Assembly: GCF_001976065.1 (NCBI RefSeq) | Contig: NZ_MNAH01000001.1 | Coordinates: 408,452 to 464,779, forward strand | Direction of reading: 5' to 3' | Length of the DNA stretch: 56,328 nucleotides | From: Pseudomonas putida | GTDB taxonomy: Bacteria; Pseudomonadota; Gammaproteobacteria; Pseudomonadales; Pseudomonadaceae | In this document: piece by piece, positions 26,532 to 35,566 of the stretch | Layout: the number at the start of each line of letters is the position of its first letter | Numbering within the stretch: the first letter of the stretch is position 1 | Made by a program: the position numbers and the translations under genes | Notes under the pieces: model-generated | The model's input: the letters and a program-made list of their open reading frames with translations, nothing else | What the model was told of the DNA's origin: nothing | Database searches by the model: none

Positions 26532-27416
26532 CTAGGCCGTCGCTTCTACCATTTGCTTTTTCGGTTGCTGCCAGGATTCGCTCGCCGTCTGGTCCATGGC
26601 TTCCTGGATCGCGCGTTTACGGTTGGCTTCGGCACGGCGGCTGAAGTACCAGACCATGAAGGTCACGATCGATACAGCCAACAGGATCAGGCTGGCCACG
26701 GCGTTGATTTCCGGTTTCACGCCCAGGCGCACCGCCGAGAACACTTCCATCGGCAGGGTGGTGGAACCCGGGCCCGAGACGAAGCTCGCCAGTACCAGGT
26801 CATCCAGCGACAGGGCGAACGACATCATCCCGCCGGCTGCCAGGGATGGCGCGATCATCGGGATGGTGATCAGGAAAAACACCTTGAATGGCTTCGCACC
26901 CAGGTCCATGGCCGCTTCCTCGATGGACAGGTCCAGCTCGCGAAGGCGGGCGGAGACTACCACTGCAACGTAGGCGGCACAAAACGTGGTGTGGGCGATC
27001 CAGATCGTCACGATGCCACGCTCCATCGGCCAGCCGATCAACTGCGCCATGGCCACGAACAGCAACAACAGCGACAGGCCGGTGATCACTTCCGGCATCA
27101 CCAGCGGTGCGGTCACCAGGCCGCCGAACAGCGTGCGGCCCTTGAAGCGGGTGACGCGAGTCAGCACGAACGCGGCCAGCGTGCCCAATGCGACGGCGGC
27201 AATCGCCGTGTAGCAGGCGATTTCCAGCGAGCGCACCACCGAGCCCATCAGTTGCGAGTTGTCGAGCAGGCCGGCGTACCACTTGAACGACCAGCCGCCC
27301 CACACCGTCACCAGCTTCGAGGCGTTGAACGAGTAGATCACCAGGATCAGCATCGGCAAGTAGATAAACGACAGGCCGAAAATCAGCATGAACTTTGAAA
27401 ATCCGAAGCGTTTCAT
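26532..27416 (-). CDS. potI: Polyamine ABC transporter permease PotI-like
   Basis: A 294-residue inner-membrane protein with about six membrane segments, starting MKRFGFSKFMLIFG. The permease coupling loop is in DLSIEEAAMDLGAKPFKVFF followed by PSLAAGGMMSFALSLDDLVLASF, as in PotI/PotC. It pairs with PotH to form the channel for putrescine. The ATG overlaps the stop of potH by 4 bp, and the binding-protein gene follows after 54 bp. Confidence 0.9.
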   Translation of the reverse strand: MKRFGFSKFMLIFGLSFIYLPMLILVIYSFNASKLVTVWGGWSFKWYAGLLDNSQLMGSVVRSLEIACYTAIAAVALGTLAAFVLTRVTRFKGRTLFGGLVTAPLVMPEVITGLSLLLLFVAMAQLIGWPMERGIVTIWIAHTTFCAAYVAVVVSARLRELDLSIEEAAMDLGAKPFKVFFLITIPMIAPSLAAGGMMSFALSLDDLVLASFVSGPGSTTLPMEVFSAVRLGVKPEINAVASLILLAVSIVTFMVWYFSRRAEANRKRAIQEAMDQTASESWQQPKKQMVEATA

Positions 27417-28327
27417 CCCCGTGCCTCCATCTCTTTGGCTTGACTGCGGTTGAACAGCAGGATCGGCACAATCAGGATCAACAGCATCACCACCGCCAGG
27501 GCGGATGCCACCGGCCAGTCGCGGTTGTTGAAGAACTCCTGCCACAGCACGCGGCCGATCATCAGGGTCTCCGGACCGCCGAGCAGTTCAGGAATCACGA
27601 ACTCACCCACCACCGGAATGAACACCAGCATGCAGCCGGCAATGATGCCGTTCTTGGCCAGCGGCACGGTGATTTTCCAGAAGTTGTTGAAGGCGCTCGA
27701 ACCCAGGTCCGACGCCGCTTCCAGCAAGCTTTGATCGTGCTTCACCAGGTTGGCGTACAGCGGCAGGATCATGAACGGCAGGTACGCATACACCACGCCG
27801 ATGTACACGGCGGTGTTGGTGTTGAGGATCTCGATCGGGTGCGAGGTCAGGCCGGTCCACATCAGGAAGCCGTTGAGCAAGCCATTGTTGCTGAGGATGC
27901 CCATCCAGGCGTAAACGCGGATCAGGATCGCGGTCCAGGTCGGCATCATGATCAACAGCAACAGGACGTTTTGCGCTTCCTTGCTCGCCTTGGTGATCGC
28001 ATAGGCCATCGGGAAACCGATCACCAGGCACGCCATTGTGCTGAACAGCGCGACCTTCAACGAACCCAGGTAAGCCGACAGGTACAACTCGTCTTCGCCC
28101 AGCAAGGTGTAGTTGCCGATGTTGAGCAGCAGGTTGAATTTCTGCTCGGCGTAGGTGTAGATCTCCGAGTAGGGCGGAATGGCCAGGGCCGCTTCCGAGA
28201 AGCTGATCTTCATCACCAGGAAGAACGGCAACAGGAAGAACAGGCACAGCCACAGGAACGGAATGCCGATGACCAGTTTTCGTCCGCTGGGCACCAGGCG
28301 CAGCAATTGCTGATTGAAGGTTCTCAT
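27413..28327 (-). CDS. potH: Polyamine ABC transporter permease PotH-like
   Basis: A 304-residue membrane protein with about six segments, beginning MRTFNQQLLRLVPSGRK at 28327, where the ATG overlaps the ATPase stop as ATGA. LLEAASDLGSSAFNNFWKITVPLAKNGI is the ABC permease coupling loop and ELLGGPETLMIGRVLWQEFFN the usual PotH C-terminal region. It acts with the PotI-like partner and the ATPase to import polyamines. Confidence 0.9.
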   Translation of the reverse strand: MRTFNQQLLRLVPSGRKLVIGIPFLWLCLFFLLPFFLVMKISFSEAALAIPPYSEIYTYAEQKFNLLLNIGNYTLLGEDELYLSAYLGSLKVALFSTMACLVIGFPMAYAITKASKEAQNVLLLLIMMPTWTAILIRVYAWMGILSNNGLLNGFLMWTGLTSHPIEILNTNTAVYIGVVYAYLPFMILPLYANLVKHDQSLLEAASDLGSSAFNNFWKITVPLAKNGIIAGCMLVFIPVVGEFVIPELLGGPETLMIGRVLWQEFFNNRDWPVASALAVVMLLILIVPILLFNRSQAKEMEARG

Positions 28328-29466
28328 GCGCGCAGTACCACGCCGCTGTCGTCTTCCCACCACACGTAGACCTGATCGTCCCAGGTCGGACGTGCACCGC
28401 GGCGTTCGGCGTTGGCCATGAACGATTGCACGACCTTGCCGCCCGGCAGCTTGACGTAGAACACCGAGTGTCCGCCAAGGTAGGCGATGTCATGCACCTT
28501 GCCGCTGGACCAGTTGTAGCGGGTGTCCGGCTTGGTGGTGCTGACCAGCAGTTTTTCCGGGCGGATGGCGTAGGTGATCGACTTGTCCTGCACCGACGTA
28601 CTGACGCCGTGGCCAACGTAGATCTTCTGCTCCAGGTCCGCGCTGTGAATGATCGCGTGGCCTTCCAGGTCTTCCACCACGGTGCCGTCGAAGGCGTTCA
28701 CGTTGCCGATGAACTCGCAGACCATGCGGCTGACCGGCGCTTCATAGATGTCGACCGGGCTGCCGATCTGGGCGATCCAGCCCAGGTGCATGATCGCGAT
28801 GCGCTGGGCCATGGTCATGGCTTCTTCCTGGTCGTGGGTCACCATCACGCAGGTCACGCCGACGCGCTCGATGATTTCCACCAGCTCCAGCTGCATTTGC
28901 GAGCGCAGCTTTTTATCCAGCGCACCCATCGGTTCGTCGAGCAACAGCAGCTTCGGGCGCTTGGCCAGGGAGCGGGCCAACGCCACACGCTGGCGCTGGC
29001 CGCCGGACAACTGATGGGGTTTGCGCTTGGCGTACTGGGTCATGTGCACCAGGCGCAGCATCTCTTCCACGCGGGCGTCGATTTCCGCGGCGGGCAAACG
29101 GTCCTGCTTGAGGCCGAAGGCGATGTTCTGCGCCACCGTCATGTGCGGGAACAGCGCGTAGGACTGGAACATCATGTTGATCGGCCGCTCGTAGGGCGGC
29201 ATGTCGGTGATGTCGACGCCGTCGAGCAAAATCCGGCCTTCGGTCGGGCGTTCGAAGCCGGCGAGCATGCGCAGCAGCGTCGATTTGCCGGAACCGGAAC
29301 CACCGAGCAGGGCAAAGATTTCGCCCTGGTGGATCTCCAGTGACACATCGTCCACTGCGGTGGTCTCGTCGAACTTCTTGGTGACGCGGTCGACTTTCAC
29401 CAACACCTTTTTCGGTGCCTGGTGACCTTCAAGAGCCTTCCTGTAGATGCTGGAGGCGTTTGCCAT
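28324..29466 (-). CDS. potG: Polyamine ABC transporter ATP-binding protein PotG-like
   Basis: A 380-residue ATPase starting MANASSIYRK. Walker A GGSGSGKS (55-62), signature LSGGQ (153-157), Walker B LLLLDEPMGALDKKLR and a His switch in MVTHDQEEA are all present. A C-terminal TOBE-type domain (about 300-380) is typical of PotA/PotG. It is the first gene of the operon, with GGGAG upstream. The putrescine specificity comes from the binding protein and from the PauA-D genes next to it, so is an inference. Confidence 0.92.
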   Translation of the reverse strand: MANASSIYRKALEGHQAPKKVLVKVDRVTKKFDETTAVDDVSLEIHQGEIFALLGGSGSGKSTLLRMLAGFERPTEGRILLDGVDITDMPPYERPINMMFQSYALFPHMTVAQNIAFGLKQDRLPAAEIDARVEEMLRLVHMTQYAKRKPHQLSGGQRQRVALARSLAKRPKLLLLDEPMGALDKKLRSQMQLELVEIIERVGVTCVMVTHDQEEAMTMAQRIAIMHLGWIAQIGSPVDIYEAPVSRMVCEFIGNVNAFDGTVVEDLEGHAIIHSADLEQKIYVGHGVSTSVQDKSITYAIRPEKLLVSTTKPDTRYNWSSGKVHDIAYLGGHSVFYVKLPGGKVVQSFMANAERRGARPTWDDQVYVWWEDDSGVVLRA

Positions 29467-29566
29467 GTGAAACTCCCAACAGGTTTCAGTCGTCGGGCCA
29501 ACGCGGCCTGACTTAATAGTTGATTGCAAACCCTTGCAGTAAGGCGCCAATCAGGACGCGGTCTCT

Positions 29567-29619
29567 GTAGGAGCGGGCTTGCCAGCGAAGGGCCTCTTCG
29601 CTGGCAAGCCAGCTCCTAC
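29567..29619. repeat. REPIN, compact hairpin form
   Basis: GTAGGAGCGGGCTTGCCAGC and its inverse CTGGCAAGCCAGCTCCTAC are separated by only a few bases. It lies between the pot operon and the hydrolase gene. Confidence 0.9.
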
Positions 29620-29792
29620 AAGGTATTGCGCGTGCCTGACGGGCACTCCACTCGGGCTTATTCGGCGCCGCCGTCCTGGCTGCCTGGTAGTGCTTGTTGT
29701 TATTGCAGTGTGTTGTTGTCGCGGGTCACGGATGCGCGCAAACGCACCCGCCAGACCCACGGGGGCAGTAAATGGTTTGATCGTTCATGACG

Positions 29793-30554
29793 TCAGCGCG
29801 GATTACGCAGCGCCGCCCGTTGCCGGCACGCATCGCCAAACGCCTGGAAAATCTTCAGGTACGGCGGGTTGTCCAGCACCTGCCATTCCGGGTGCCATTG
29901 CACGCCGAGGGCAAACGCCTGGCTGTTCTCCACCGAGACCGCTTCGATCAAGCCATCGGGCGCGAGCGCTTCGGCGCGCAGGCCGGGAGCGAGGCGGTCG
30001 ATGCCCTGGCTGTGAATCGAATTGACTTGGAACACCGGCGGCAGATCCAGCGCCTGGAACACACCGCCTGGCTGCACATCGACGGCATGTGCCGGTGCGT
30101 ATTGCACCGCCAGGTCCGGATGGTTGGCCTCGCGATGATCGAGGAAGCCGGGGAGTTCATGGACCTTCTGATGCAGGCTGCCACCGAACGCCACGTTCAT
30201 CTCCTGGAAGCCGCGGCAGATGCCGAGCACCGGAACGCCCGCGGCGATGGCCGCGCGAATCAGGGGAAGGGTGGTGCGATCCCGCTGGGGATCGTGTTCC
30301 GTGCCGGGAGCGCTGTCGGGGCCTTGATAGTGGAAGGGCTCCACATTCGATGGCGAGCCGGTCAGCAACAGACCATCGAGCTGCGGCAGCAGGTCCTCGA
30401 TTTCGGTCAGTTCGCCCAGGGAAGGAATGACAACAGGTAGCCCCAATGCCGCAACGCTGACAGCACGCAGATACTTGTCGCCGCTGACATGGTAGGGGTG
30501 CAGGCCAATCTGTTTGACGCATGCAGTAACGCCGATCAATGGCTTGAATGCCAT
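29793..30554 (-). CDS. pauD: Gamma-glutamyl-GABA hydrolase (PauD/PuuD/SpuA family)
   Basis: A 253-residue class I glutamine amidotransferase-like hydrolase starting MAFKPLIGVT. GICRGFQEMNV holds the nucleophilic Cys; LGVQWHPEW supplies the catalytic His, as in PuuD. It splits gamma-glutamyl-GABA into GABA and glutamate, the last step of the putrescine pathway. GAGGTG upstream of the ATG is the ribosome binding site; an in-frame GTG three codons earlier (30563) is less likely. It diverges from the pauA-like gene across 283 bp. Confidence 0.92.
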   Translation of the reverse strand: MAFKPLIGVTACVKQIGLHPYHVSGDKYLRAVSVAALGLPVVIPSLGELTEIEDLLPQLDGLLLTGSPSNVEPFHYQGPDSAPGTEHDPQRDRTTLPLIRAAIAAGVPVLGICRGFQEMNVAFGGSLHQKVHELPGFLDHREANHPDLAVQYAPAHAVDVQPGGVFQALDLPPVFQVNSIHSQGIDRLAPGLRAEALAPDGLIEAVSVENSQAFALGVQWHPEWQVLDNPPYLKIFQAFGDACRQRAALRNPR

Positions 30555-30695
30555 TTTTATCACCTCGAAGTTTCACACTTGAACGAGCTTTTCCGGAGCT
30601 TAGCCTTGTTGATTTTAATTAACAACTCTCATGTAAAAAATTCTAAACGCCACACGTCTGAAGCTGAGGATTTATGCGTGTTCCCGGGATGATCT

Positions 30696-30718
30696 GGCAC
30701 TCTCGTGCCTCTGAGAGG
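30696..30718. promoter_or_regulatory. Overlapping palindromes upstream of the glutamylputrescine synthetase gene
   Basis: GGCAC-TCTC-GTGCC (30696-30709) and CCTCT-G-AGAGG (30708-30718) are perfect overlapping inverted repeats about 120 bp before the synthetase start, in the divergent region shared with the hydrolase gene. They are candidate regulator sites; the regulator is not known. Confidence 0.4.
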
Positions 30719-30837
30719 CCCGAAAATAAACGTTGAAAGGCCAAGTGTTCGCTATTGACTTCACTTTGCCTTTCGGATTGACTGGCTACGTGAAAGGGCG
30801 GTGAACATAATAATTAACAGTAAAAAATAGGTGCATC

Positions 30838-32214
30838 ATGTCGGTCCCTCTGCGTACCGTTCAACTCAACGAAGCAAACGCATTCCTTAAGAAATATCCT
30901 GAGGTTTTGTACGTCGACCTTCTGATTGCGGATATGAACGGTGTGGTGCGCGGTAAGCGCATCGAACGCACCAGTCTTCATAAGGTTTACGAGAAAGGCA
31001 TCAACCTGCCGGCGTCCCTGTTTGCCCTCGACATCAATGGCTCCACGGTGGAAAGCACCGGCCTGGGTCTGGACATCGGCGACTCCGACCGGATCTGCTA
31101 CCCGATCCCCGGCACCCTGAGCATCGAGCCCTGGCAGAAGCGCCCAACCGCGCAATTGCTGATGACCATGCACGAACTCGAAGGCCAGCCGTTCTTCGCC
31201 GACCCGCGGGAAGTGCTGGCCAATGTGGTGCGCAAGTTCGACGACATGGGCCTGACCATCTGCGCCGCGTTCGAACTGGAGTTCTACTTGATCGACCAGG
31301 ACAACGTGAACGGTCGTCCGCAGTCGCCGCGTTCGCCGGTGTCCGGCAAGCGTCCGATGTCGACCCAGGTGTACCTGATCGACGACCTCGACGAGTACGT
31401 TGACTGCCTGCAGGACATCCTCGAAGGCGCGAAAGAGCAGGGCATCCCGGCTGACGCCATCGTCAAGGAAAGCGCCCCGGCGCAATTCGAAGTCAACCTG
31501 CATCACGTGGCCGACCCTATAAAGGCCTGCGACTACGCCGTCCTGCTCAAGCGCCTGGTGAAGAACATCGCCTACGACCACGAGATGGACACCACCTTCA
31601 TGGCCAAGCCGTATCCGGGCCAGGCGGGTAACGGTCTGCACGTGCACATTTCGATTCTCGACAAAGAAGGCAACAACATCTTTGCCAGCGAGGATCCCGA
31701 GCAGAACGCCGCGTTGCGACACGCGATCGGCGGTGTGCTCGAGACCCTGCCGGCGCAGATGGCGTTCCTCTGCCCGAACGTCAACTCCTACCGTCGTTTT
31801 GGCGCGCAGTTCTACGTGCCGAACTCGCCGAGCTGGGGCATCGACAACCGTACCGTGGCGGTCCGCGTGCCAACCGGTTCACCGGATGCCGTGCGCATCG
31901 AACACCGCGTGGCCGGTGCCGATGCCAACCCGTACCTGTTGATGGCCTCGGTATTGGCCGGTGTGCACCACGGCCTGACCAACCAGGTCGAGCCAGGCGC
32001 CCCGGTGGAAGGCAACAGCTACGAGCAGAACGAGCAGAGCCTGCCGAACAACCTGCGCGATGCCCTGCGCGAGCTGGACGACAGCGAAGTCATGGCGCGC
32101 TACATCGACCCGATGTACATCGACGTGTTCGTGGCGTGCAAGGAAAGCGAGCTGGCCGAGTTCGAGAACTCCATCTCCGACCTTGAATACAACTGGTACT
32201 TGCATACCGTCTGA
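30838..32214 (+). CDS. pauA: Gamma-glutamylputrescine synthetase (glutamine synthetase-like)
   Basis: A 458-residue enzyme of the glutamine synthetase superfamily, in the PuuA/PauA/SpuI branch. The core shows FELEFYLI, GNGLHVHIS, IEHRVAGADANPYL and NRTVAVRVP, the metal- and ATP-binding regions of the type. It joins putrescine or another polyamine to glutamate using ATP, to make gamma-glutamylputrescine. It sits opposite the PauD gene and upstream of the aldehyde dehydrogenase and oxidase of the same route, and beside the pot operon that imports the substrate. Specificity among polyamines is not certain, as several paralogues exist in Pseudomonas. Confidence 0.92.
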   Translation: MSVPLRTVQLNEANAFLKKYPEVLYVDLLIADMNGVVRGKRIERTSLHKVYEKGINLPASLFALDINGSTVESTGLGLDIGDSDRICYPIPGTLSIEPWQKRPTAQLLMTMHELEGQPFFADPREVLANVVRKFDDMGLTICAAFELEFYLIDQDNVNGRPQSPRSPVSGKRPMSTQVYLIDDLDEYVDCLQDILEGAKEQGIPADAIVKESAPAQFEVNLHHVADPIKACDYAVLLKRLVKNIAYDHEMDTTFMAKPYPGQAGNGLHVHISILDKEGNNIFASEDPEQNAALRHAIGGVLETLPAQMAFLCPNVNSYRRFGAQFYVPNSPSWGIDNRTVAVRVPTGSPDAVRIEHRVAGADANPYLLMASVLAGVHHGLTNQVEPGAPVEGNSYEQNEQSLPNNLRDALRELDDSEVMARYIDPMYIDVFVACKESELAEFENSISDLEYNWYLHTV

Positions 32215-32238
32215 TTAGTCGGTTCAACACAATCAAAT

Positions 32239-32327
32239 GTGGGAGCGGGCTTGCTCGCGAAAGCGGAGTGTCAGGTGACATCAATATTGGATGTGCCGGC
32301 GCTTTCGCGAGCAAGCCCGCTCCCACA
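32239..32327. repeat. REPIN
   Basis: GTGGGAGCGGGCTTGCTCGC and its inverse enclose a 50-bp middle (GTGTCAGGTGACATC). It lies between the pauA and pauC genes, inside the operon-like block. Confidence 0.9.
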
Positions 32328-32401
32328 GGGATCGTATTGCAAATTTGAATTGGCGGGCGTCGGTCCGACGATCACTCAATTTCCTGCGTCGAGTCACAAC
32401 C

Positions 32402-33892
32402 ATGACAATTACTCGCAGCGACTGGGAGCAACGCTTCCAGTCCCTCACCCTCGAAGGTCGCGCATTCATTGACGGCCAATACTGCGCAGCCGCCAGCGGT
32501 GCGACGTTCGAATGCATCAGCCCGGTGGACGGTCGTTTCCTGGCGAACGTCGCCAGCACCGACGAAGCCGATGCCAATGCAGCAGTCGCGGTGGCGCGAC
32601 GCGCCTTCGAATCCGGCGTCTGGTCCGGGCTGGCCCCGGCCGAGCGCAAGCGCATCCTGATCCGCTTCGCCGACCTGATCCTGGCCAACCAGGAAGAACT
32701 GGCGCTGCTCGAAACCCTCGACATGGGCAAGCCGATCGGCGATTCCCTGGCCATCGACATCCCGGCGACCGCCAACGCGATCCGCTGGACCGCCGAAGCC
32801 ATCGACAAGATCTACGATGAAGTCGCCGCCACGCCCCACGATCAACTGGGTCTGGTGACCCGCGAAGCGGCCGGCGTGGTCGCGGCCATCGTGCCGTGGA
32901 ACTTCCCGCTGATCATGGCCAGCTGGAAATTCGCCCCGGCCCTGGCGATGGGCAACTCGTTCATCCTCAAGCCTTCGGAAAAGTCGCCACTGACGGCTAT
33001 TCGTATCGCGCAACTGGCGCTGGATGCGGGCATACCCAAAGGCGTGTTCAACGTACTGCCGGGCTTCGGCCACACCGTGGGCAAGGCGCTGGCGCTGCAC
33101 ATGGACGTCGACGTGCTGGCCTTCACCGGTTCCACGGCGATTGCCAAGCAACTGATGATCTACGCCGGGCAAAGCAACATGAAACGCGTCTGGGCTGAAG
33201 CCGGTGGCAAGAGCGCCAACGTGGTGTTCGCTGATGCCCCGGACTTGCGCGCCGCCGCACAGGCCGCCGCCGGCGCCATTGCCTTCAACCAGGGCGAAGT
33301 CTGCACCGCCGGCTCGCGTTTGCTGGTGGAACGTTCGATCCGCGACCAGTTCATCCCGCTGCTGGTCGAGGCCCTGCAAGGCTGGAAGCCGGGGCACGCG
33401 CTCGATCCGGCGACCACCGTCGGCGCGGTCGTGGACCTGCGTCAACTGGACAACGTGCTGCGCTACATCGACATCGGCAAGGAGCAGGGCGCCCGGTTGA
33501 TCGCCGGCGGCAGCCGCACTCTCGAGGACACCGGCGGCCTGTATGTGGAGCCGGCGATTTTCGACGGCGTAACCAACGCCATGACCATCGCCCAGGAAGA
33601 AATCTTCGGCCCGGTGCTGTCGGTGATCACCTTTGACAGCACTGAAGAAGCCTTGGCGATTGCCAACGACAGCATCTACGGCCTGGCCGCCGGCGTGTGG
33701 ACCAGCAACCTGAGCAAGGCCCACACCTTCGCCCGTGGCTTGCGTGCCGGCAGTATCTGGGTCAACCAGTATGACGGCGGCGACATGACCGCGCCGTTTG
33801 GCGGCTTCAAGCAGTCGGGCAATGGCCGGGACAAATCGCTGCACGCGTTCGACAAGTACACCGAGCTCAAAGCGACCTGGATCAAGCTCTAA
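32402..33892 (+). CDS. pauC: Gamma-glutamyl-gamma-aminobutyraldehyde dehydrogenase (PauC/PuuC family)
   Basis: A 496-residue NAD(P)-dependent aldehyde dehydrogenase starting MTITRSDWEQ. It has the full set of motifs: IVPWNFPLIM, FTGSTAIAK, EAGGKSANVVF with the general-base Glu, NQGEVCTAGSR with the nucleophilic Cys, and EEIFGPVLSV. It oxidises gamma-glutamyl-gamma-aminobutyraldehyde to gamma-glutamyl-GABA. Its placement between PauA and PauB makes that role likely. The upstream ribosome site is weak, and the longer frame from 32291 runs over a REPIN, so I reject it. Confidence 0.92.
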   Translation: MTITRSDWEQRFQSLTLEGRAFIDGQYCAAASGATFECISPVDGRFLANVASTDEADANAAVAVARRAFESGVWSGLAPAERKRILIRFADLILANQEELALLETLDMGKPIGDSLAIDIPATANAIRWTAEAIDKIYDEVAATPHDQLGLVTREAAGVVAAIVPWNFPLIMASWKFAPALAMGNSFILKPSEKSPLTAIRIAQLALDAGIPKGVFNVLPGFGHTVGKALALHMDVDVLAFTGSTAIAKQLMIYAGQSNMKRVWAEAGGKSANVVFADAPDLRAAAQAAAGAIAFNQGEVCTAGSRLLVERSIRDQFIPLLVEALQGWKPGHALDPATTVGAVVDLRQLDNVLRYIDIGKEQGARLIAGGSRTLEDTGGLYVEPAIFDGVTNAMTIAQEEIFGPVLSVITFDSTEEALAIANDSIYGLAAGVWTSNLSKAHTFARGLRAGSIWVNQYDGGDMTAPFGGFKQSGNGRDKSLHAFDKYTELKATWIKL

Positions 33893-33944
33893 TAACAATA
33901 AAGCGGCGGTCGCCGGCGTTGTGCGGCGGCCATCGGAGAAGTCT

Positions 33945-35228
33945 ATGAAACAAGCACATGTAAACAGCTACTACGCGGCCACCCGCAACTTCACCGGCGA
34001 TTTCCCGGTGCTGGAAGGCGCGGTGGATTGCGACGTCTGCGTGATCGGCGCCGGCTATACCGGCCTGTCCTCTGCACTGTTCCTCGCCGAAGCGGGCTAC
34101 AGCGTCACTGTGCTCGAAGCGGCCAAAGTCGGCTTCGGCGCCAGCGGTCGCAACGGTGGCCAACTGGTCAATTCCTACAGCCGTGACGTCGACGTCATCG
34201 AAGAGCGTTATGGCGACAAGACCGCCGAAGTCCTTGGCAGCATGATCTTCGAAGGCGCCGACATCATTCGTCAGCGCATACAGCACTACGATATCCAGTG
34301 CGACTACCGTCCGGGCGGCATCTTCGCCGCGATGAACAAGAAGCAGCTCAAGGGCCTGGCCGAACAGAAGAAGGGCTGGGAGCGCTACGGCAACAAGAAC
34401 CTGACGATGCTCGGCAAGGATGACATCAGGCGCGAAGTCGGTTCCGAGGCTTACGTTGGCGGCCTGCTGGACATGCAAGGCGGGCACATTCACCCGCTGA
34501 ACCTGGCATTGGGCGAGGCTTCGGCGATCATCGGCCTGGGCGGCAAGATCTACGAGCAATCGGCGGCGGTGGAAATCACCTACGGCGAACCGATCACCGT
34601 GCGCACCGCCAAAGGCGTGGTCAAGGCCAAGTACCTGCTGATCGCCGGTAACGCCTACCTGCCGCAGGGCCTGGACAACCGCGTGACCAGCAAGAGCATG
34701 CCCTGCGGTTCGCAGATCGTCGTCACCGAGCCGTTGTCGGAGAAGCAGGCGCGCAGCCTGATCAAGAACAACTACTGCGTCGAAGACTGCAACTACCTGC
34801 TCGACTACTACCGCCTGACCGCCGACAACCGCCTGCTCTACGGTGGCGGCGTGGTCTACGGCGCGCGCGAGCCGGACGACATCGAACAACTGATCCGCCC
34901 GAAAATCCTCAAGACCTTCCCGCAGTTGAAGGACGTGAAGATCGACTACCGCTGGACCGGCAACTTCCTGCTGACCATGTCGCGCATGCCGCAGTTCGGC
35001 CGTATCGAGAAGAACGCCTACTACATGCAAGGCTACAGCGGCCACGGCGTCACCTGCTCGCACCTGGCGGGCAAGCTGATCTCGGAAATGATCCGCGGCG
35101 ATGCCGAGCGCTTCGACGCCTTCGCCTCGCTGCCGCACATGCCGATGATCGGCGGGCGCACCTTCTCGGCGCCGTTGACTGCCTTGGGCGCGGTGTACTA
35201 CTCGCTGCGTGATCGTTTCGGGATCTAA
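33945..35228 (+). CDS. pauB: Gamma-glutamylputrescine oxidase (PauB/PuuB family)
   Basis: A 427-residue FAD-dependent oxidase of the DAO family, starting MKQAHVNSYYAATRN after CGGAGAAGTCT. The dinucleotide-binding motif VIGAGYTGLSS lies at about 32-43, followed by EAAKVGFGASGRNGGQ, the usual family motif. It oxidises gamma-glutamylputrescine to the aldehyde that PauC then uses. It is the last gene in the block and is followed by a terminator-like hairpin and then a REPIN. Confidence 0.92.
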   Translation: MKQAHVNSYYAATRNFTGDFPVLEGAVDCDVCVIGAGYTGLSSALFLAEAGYSVTVLEAAKVGFGASGRNGGQLVNSYSRDVDVIEERYGDKTAEVLGSMIFEGADIIRQRIQHYDIQCDYRPGGIFAAMNKKQLKGLAEQKKGWERYGNKNLTMLGKDDIRREVGSEAYVGGLLDMQGGHIHPLNLALGEASAIIGLGGKIYEQSAAVEITYGEPITVRTAKGVVKAKYLLIAGNAYLPQGLDNRVTSKSMPCGSQIVVTEPLSEKQARSLIKNNYCVEDCNYLLDYYRLTADNRLLYGGGVVYGAREPDDIEQLIRPKILKTFPQLKDVKIDYRWTGNFLLTMSRMPQFGRIEKNAYYMQGYSGHGVTCSHLAGKLISEMIRGDAERFDAFASLPHMPMIGGRTFSAPLTALGAVYYSLRDRFGI

Positions 35229-35239
35229 GATTTACCTCA

Positions 35240-35276
35240 CCGGCAGCCATCCCGATCAGGTGCTGCCGGCCTTTTG
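35240..35276 (+). terminator. Rho-independent terminator after pauB
   Basis: CCGGCAG and CTGCCGG form a 7-bp stem around a 16-base loop, followed by CCTTTTG, 12 bp after the stop. Confidence 0.75.
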
Positions 35277-35300
35277 TATTCAGAAAAACCCCTGTCCCCC

Positions 35301-35389
35301 GTGGGAGCGGGCTTGCTCGCGAAAGCGGCGTATCAGTCACCGATGATGTTACCTGACTCACCGCTTTCGCGAGCAAGCCCGCTCCCACA
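35301..35389. repeat. REPIN
   Basis: GTGGGAGCGGGCTTGCTCGC and its inverse flank a spacer containing GTATCAGTCACCGATGATG. It lies between pauB and the pauR-like regulator. Confidence 0.9.
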
Positions 35390-35486
35390 GGGGGTACGGC
35401 GTCATGGCAGACGGCTGTTTTTTTCCACCGTTTATCGAACCTGCTGAGCAACACCCACAAACGTGATTTAATAGCCGCCTTTCACG

Positions 35487-35502
35487 TTTCCGGGACCGGA
35501 AA
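35487..35502. promoter_or_regulatory. Palindrome TTTCCGG-GA-CCGGAAA before the regulator gene
   Basis: A perfect 7-bp inverted repeat around two bases, about 65 bp upstream of the pauR-like start. Its position suits an autoregulatory operator. A single half-site TTTTCCGG occurs at 30589-30596, just upstream of the pauD start. Confidence 0.45.
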
Positions 35503-35566
35503 ACGGCGCGATCCACGCCTGCTCTCCACCCCCATTACCCTTGCGTACCAAGCACATAAGGCTGTC

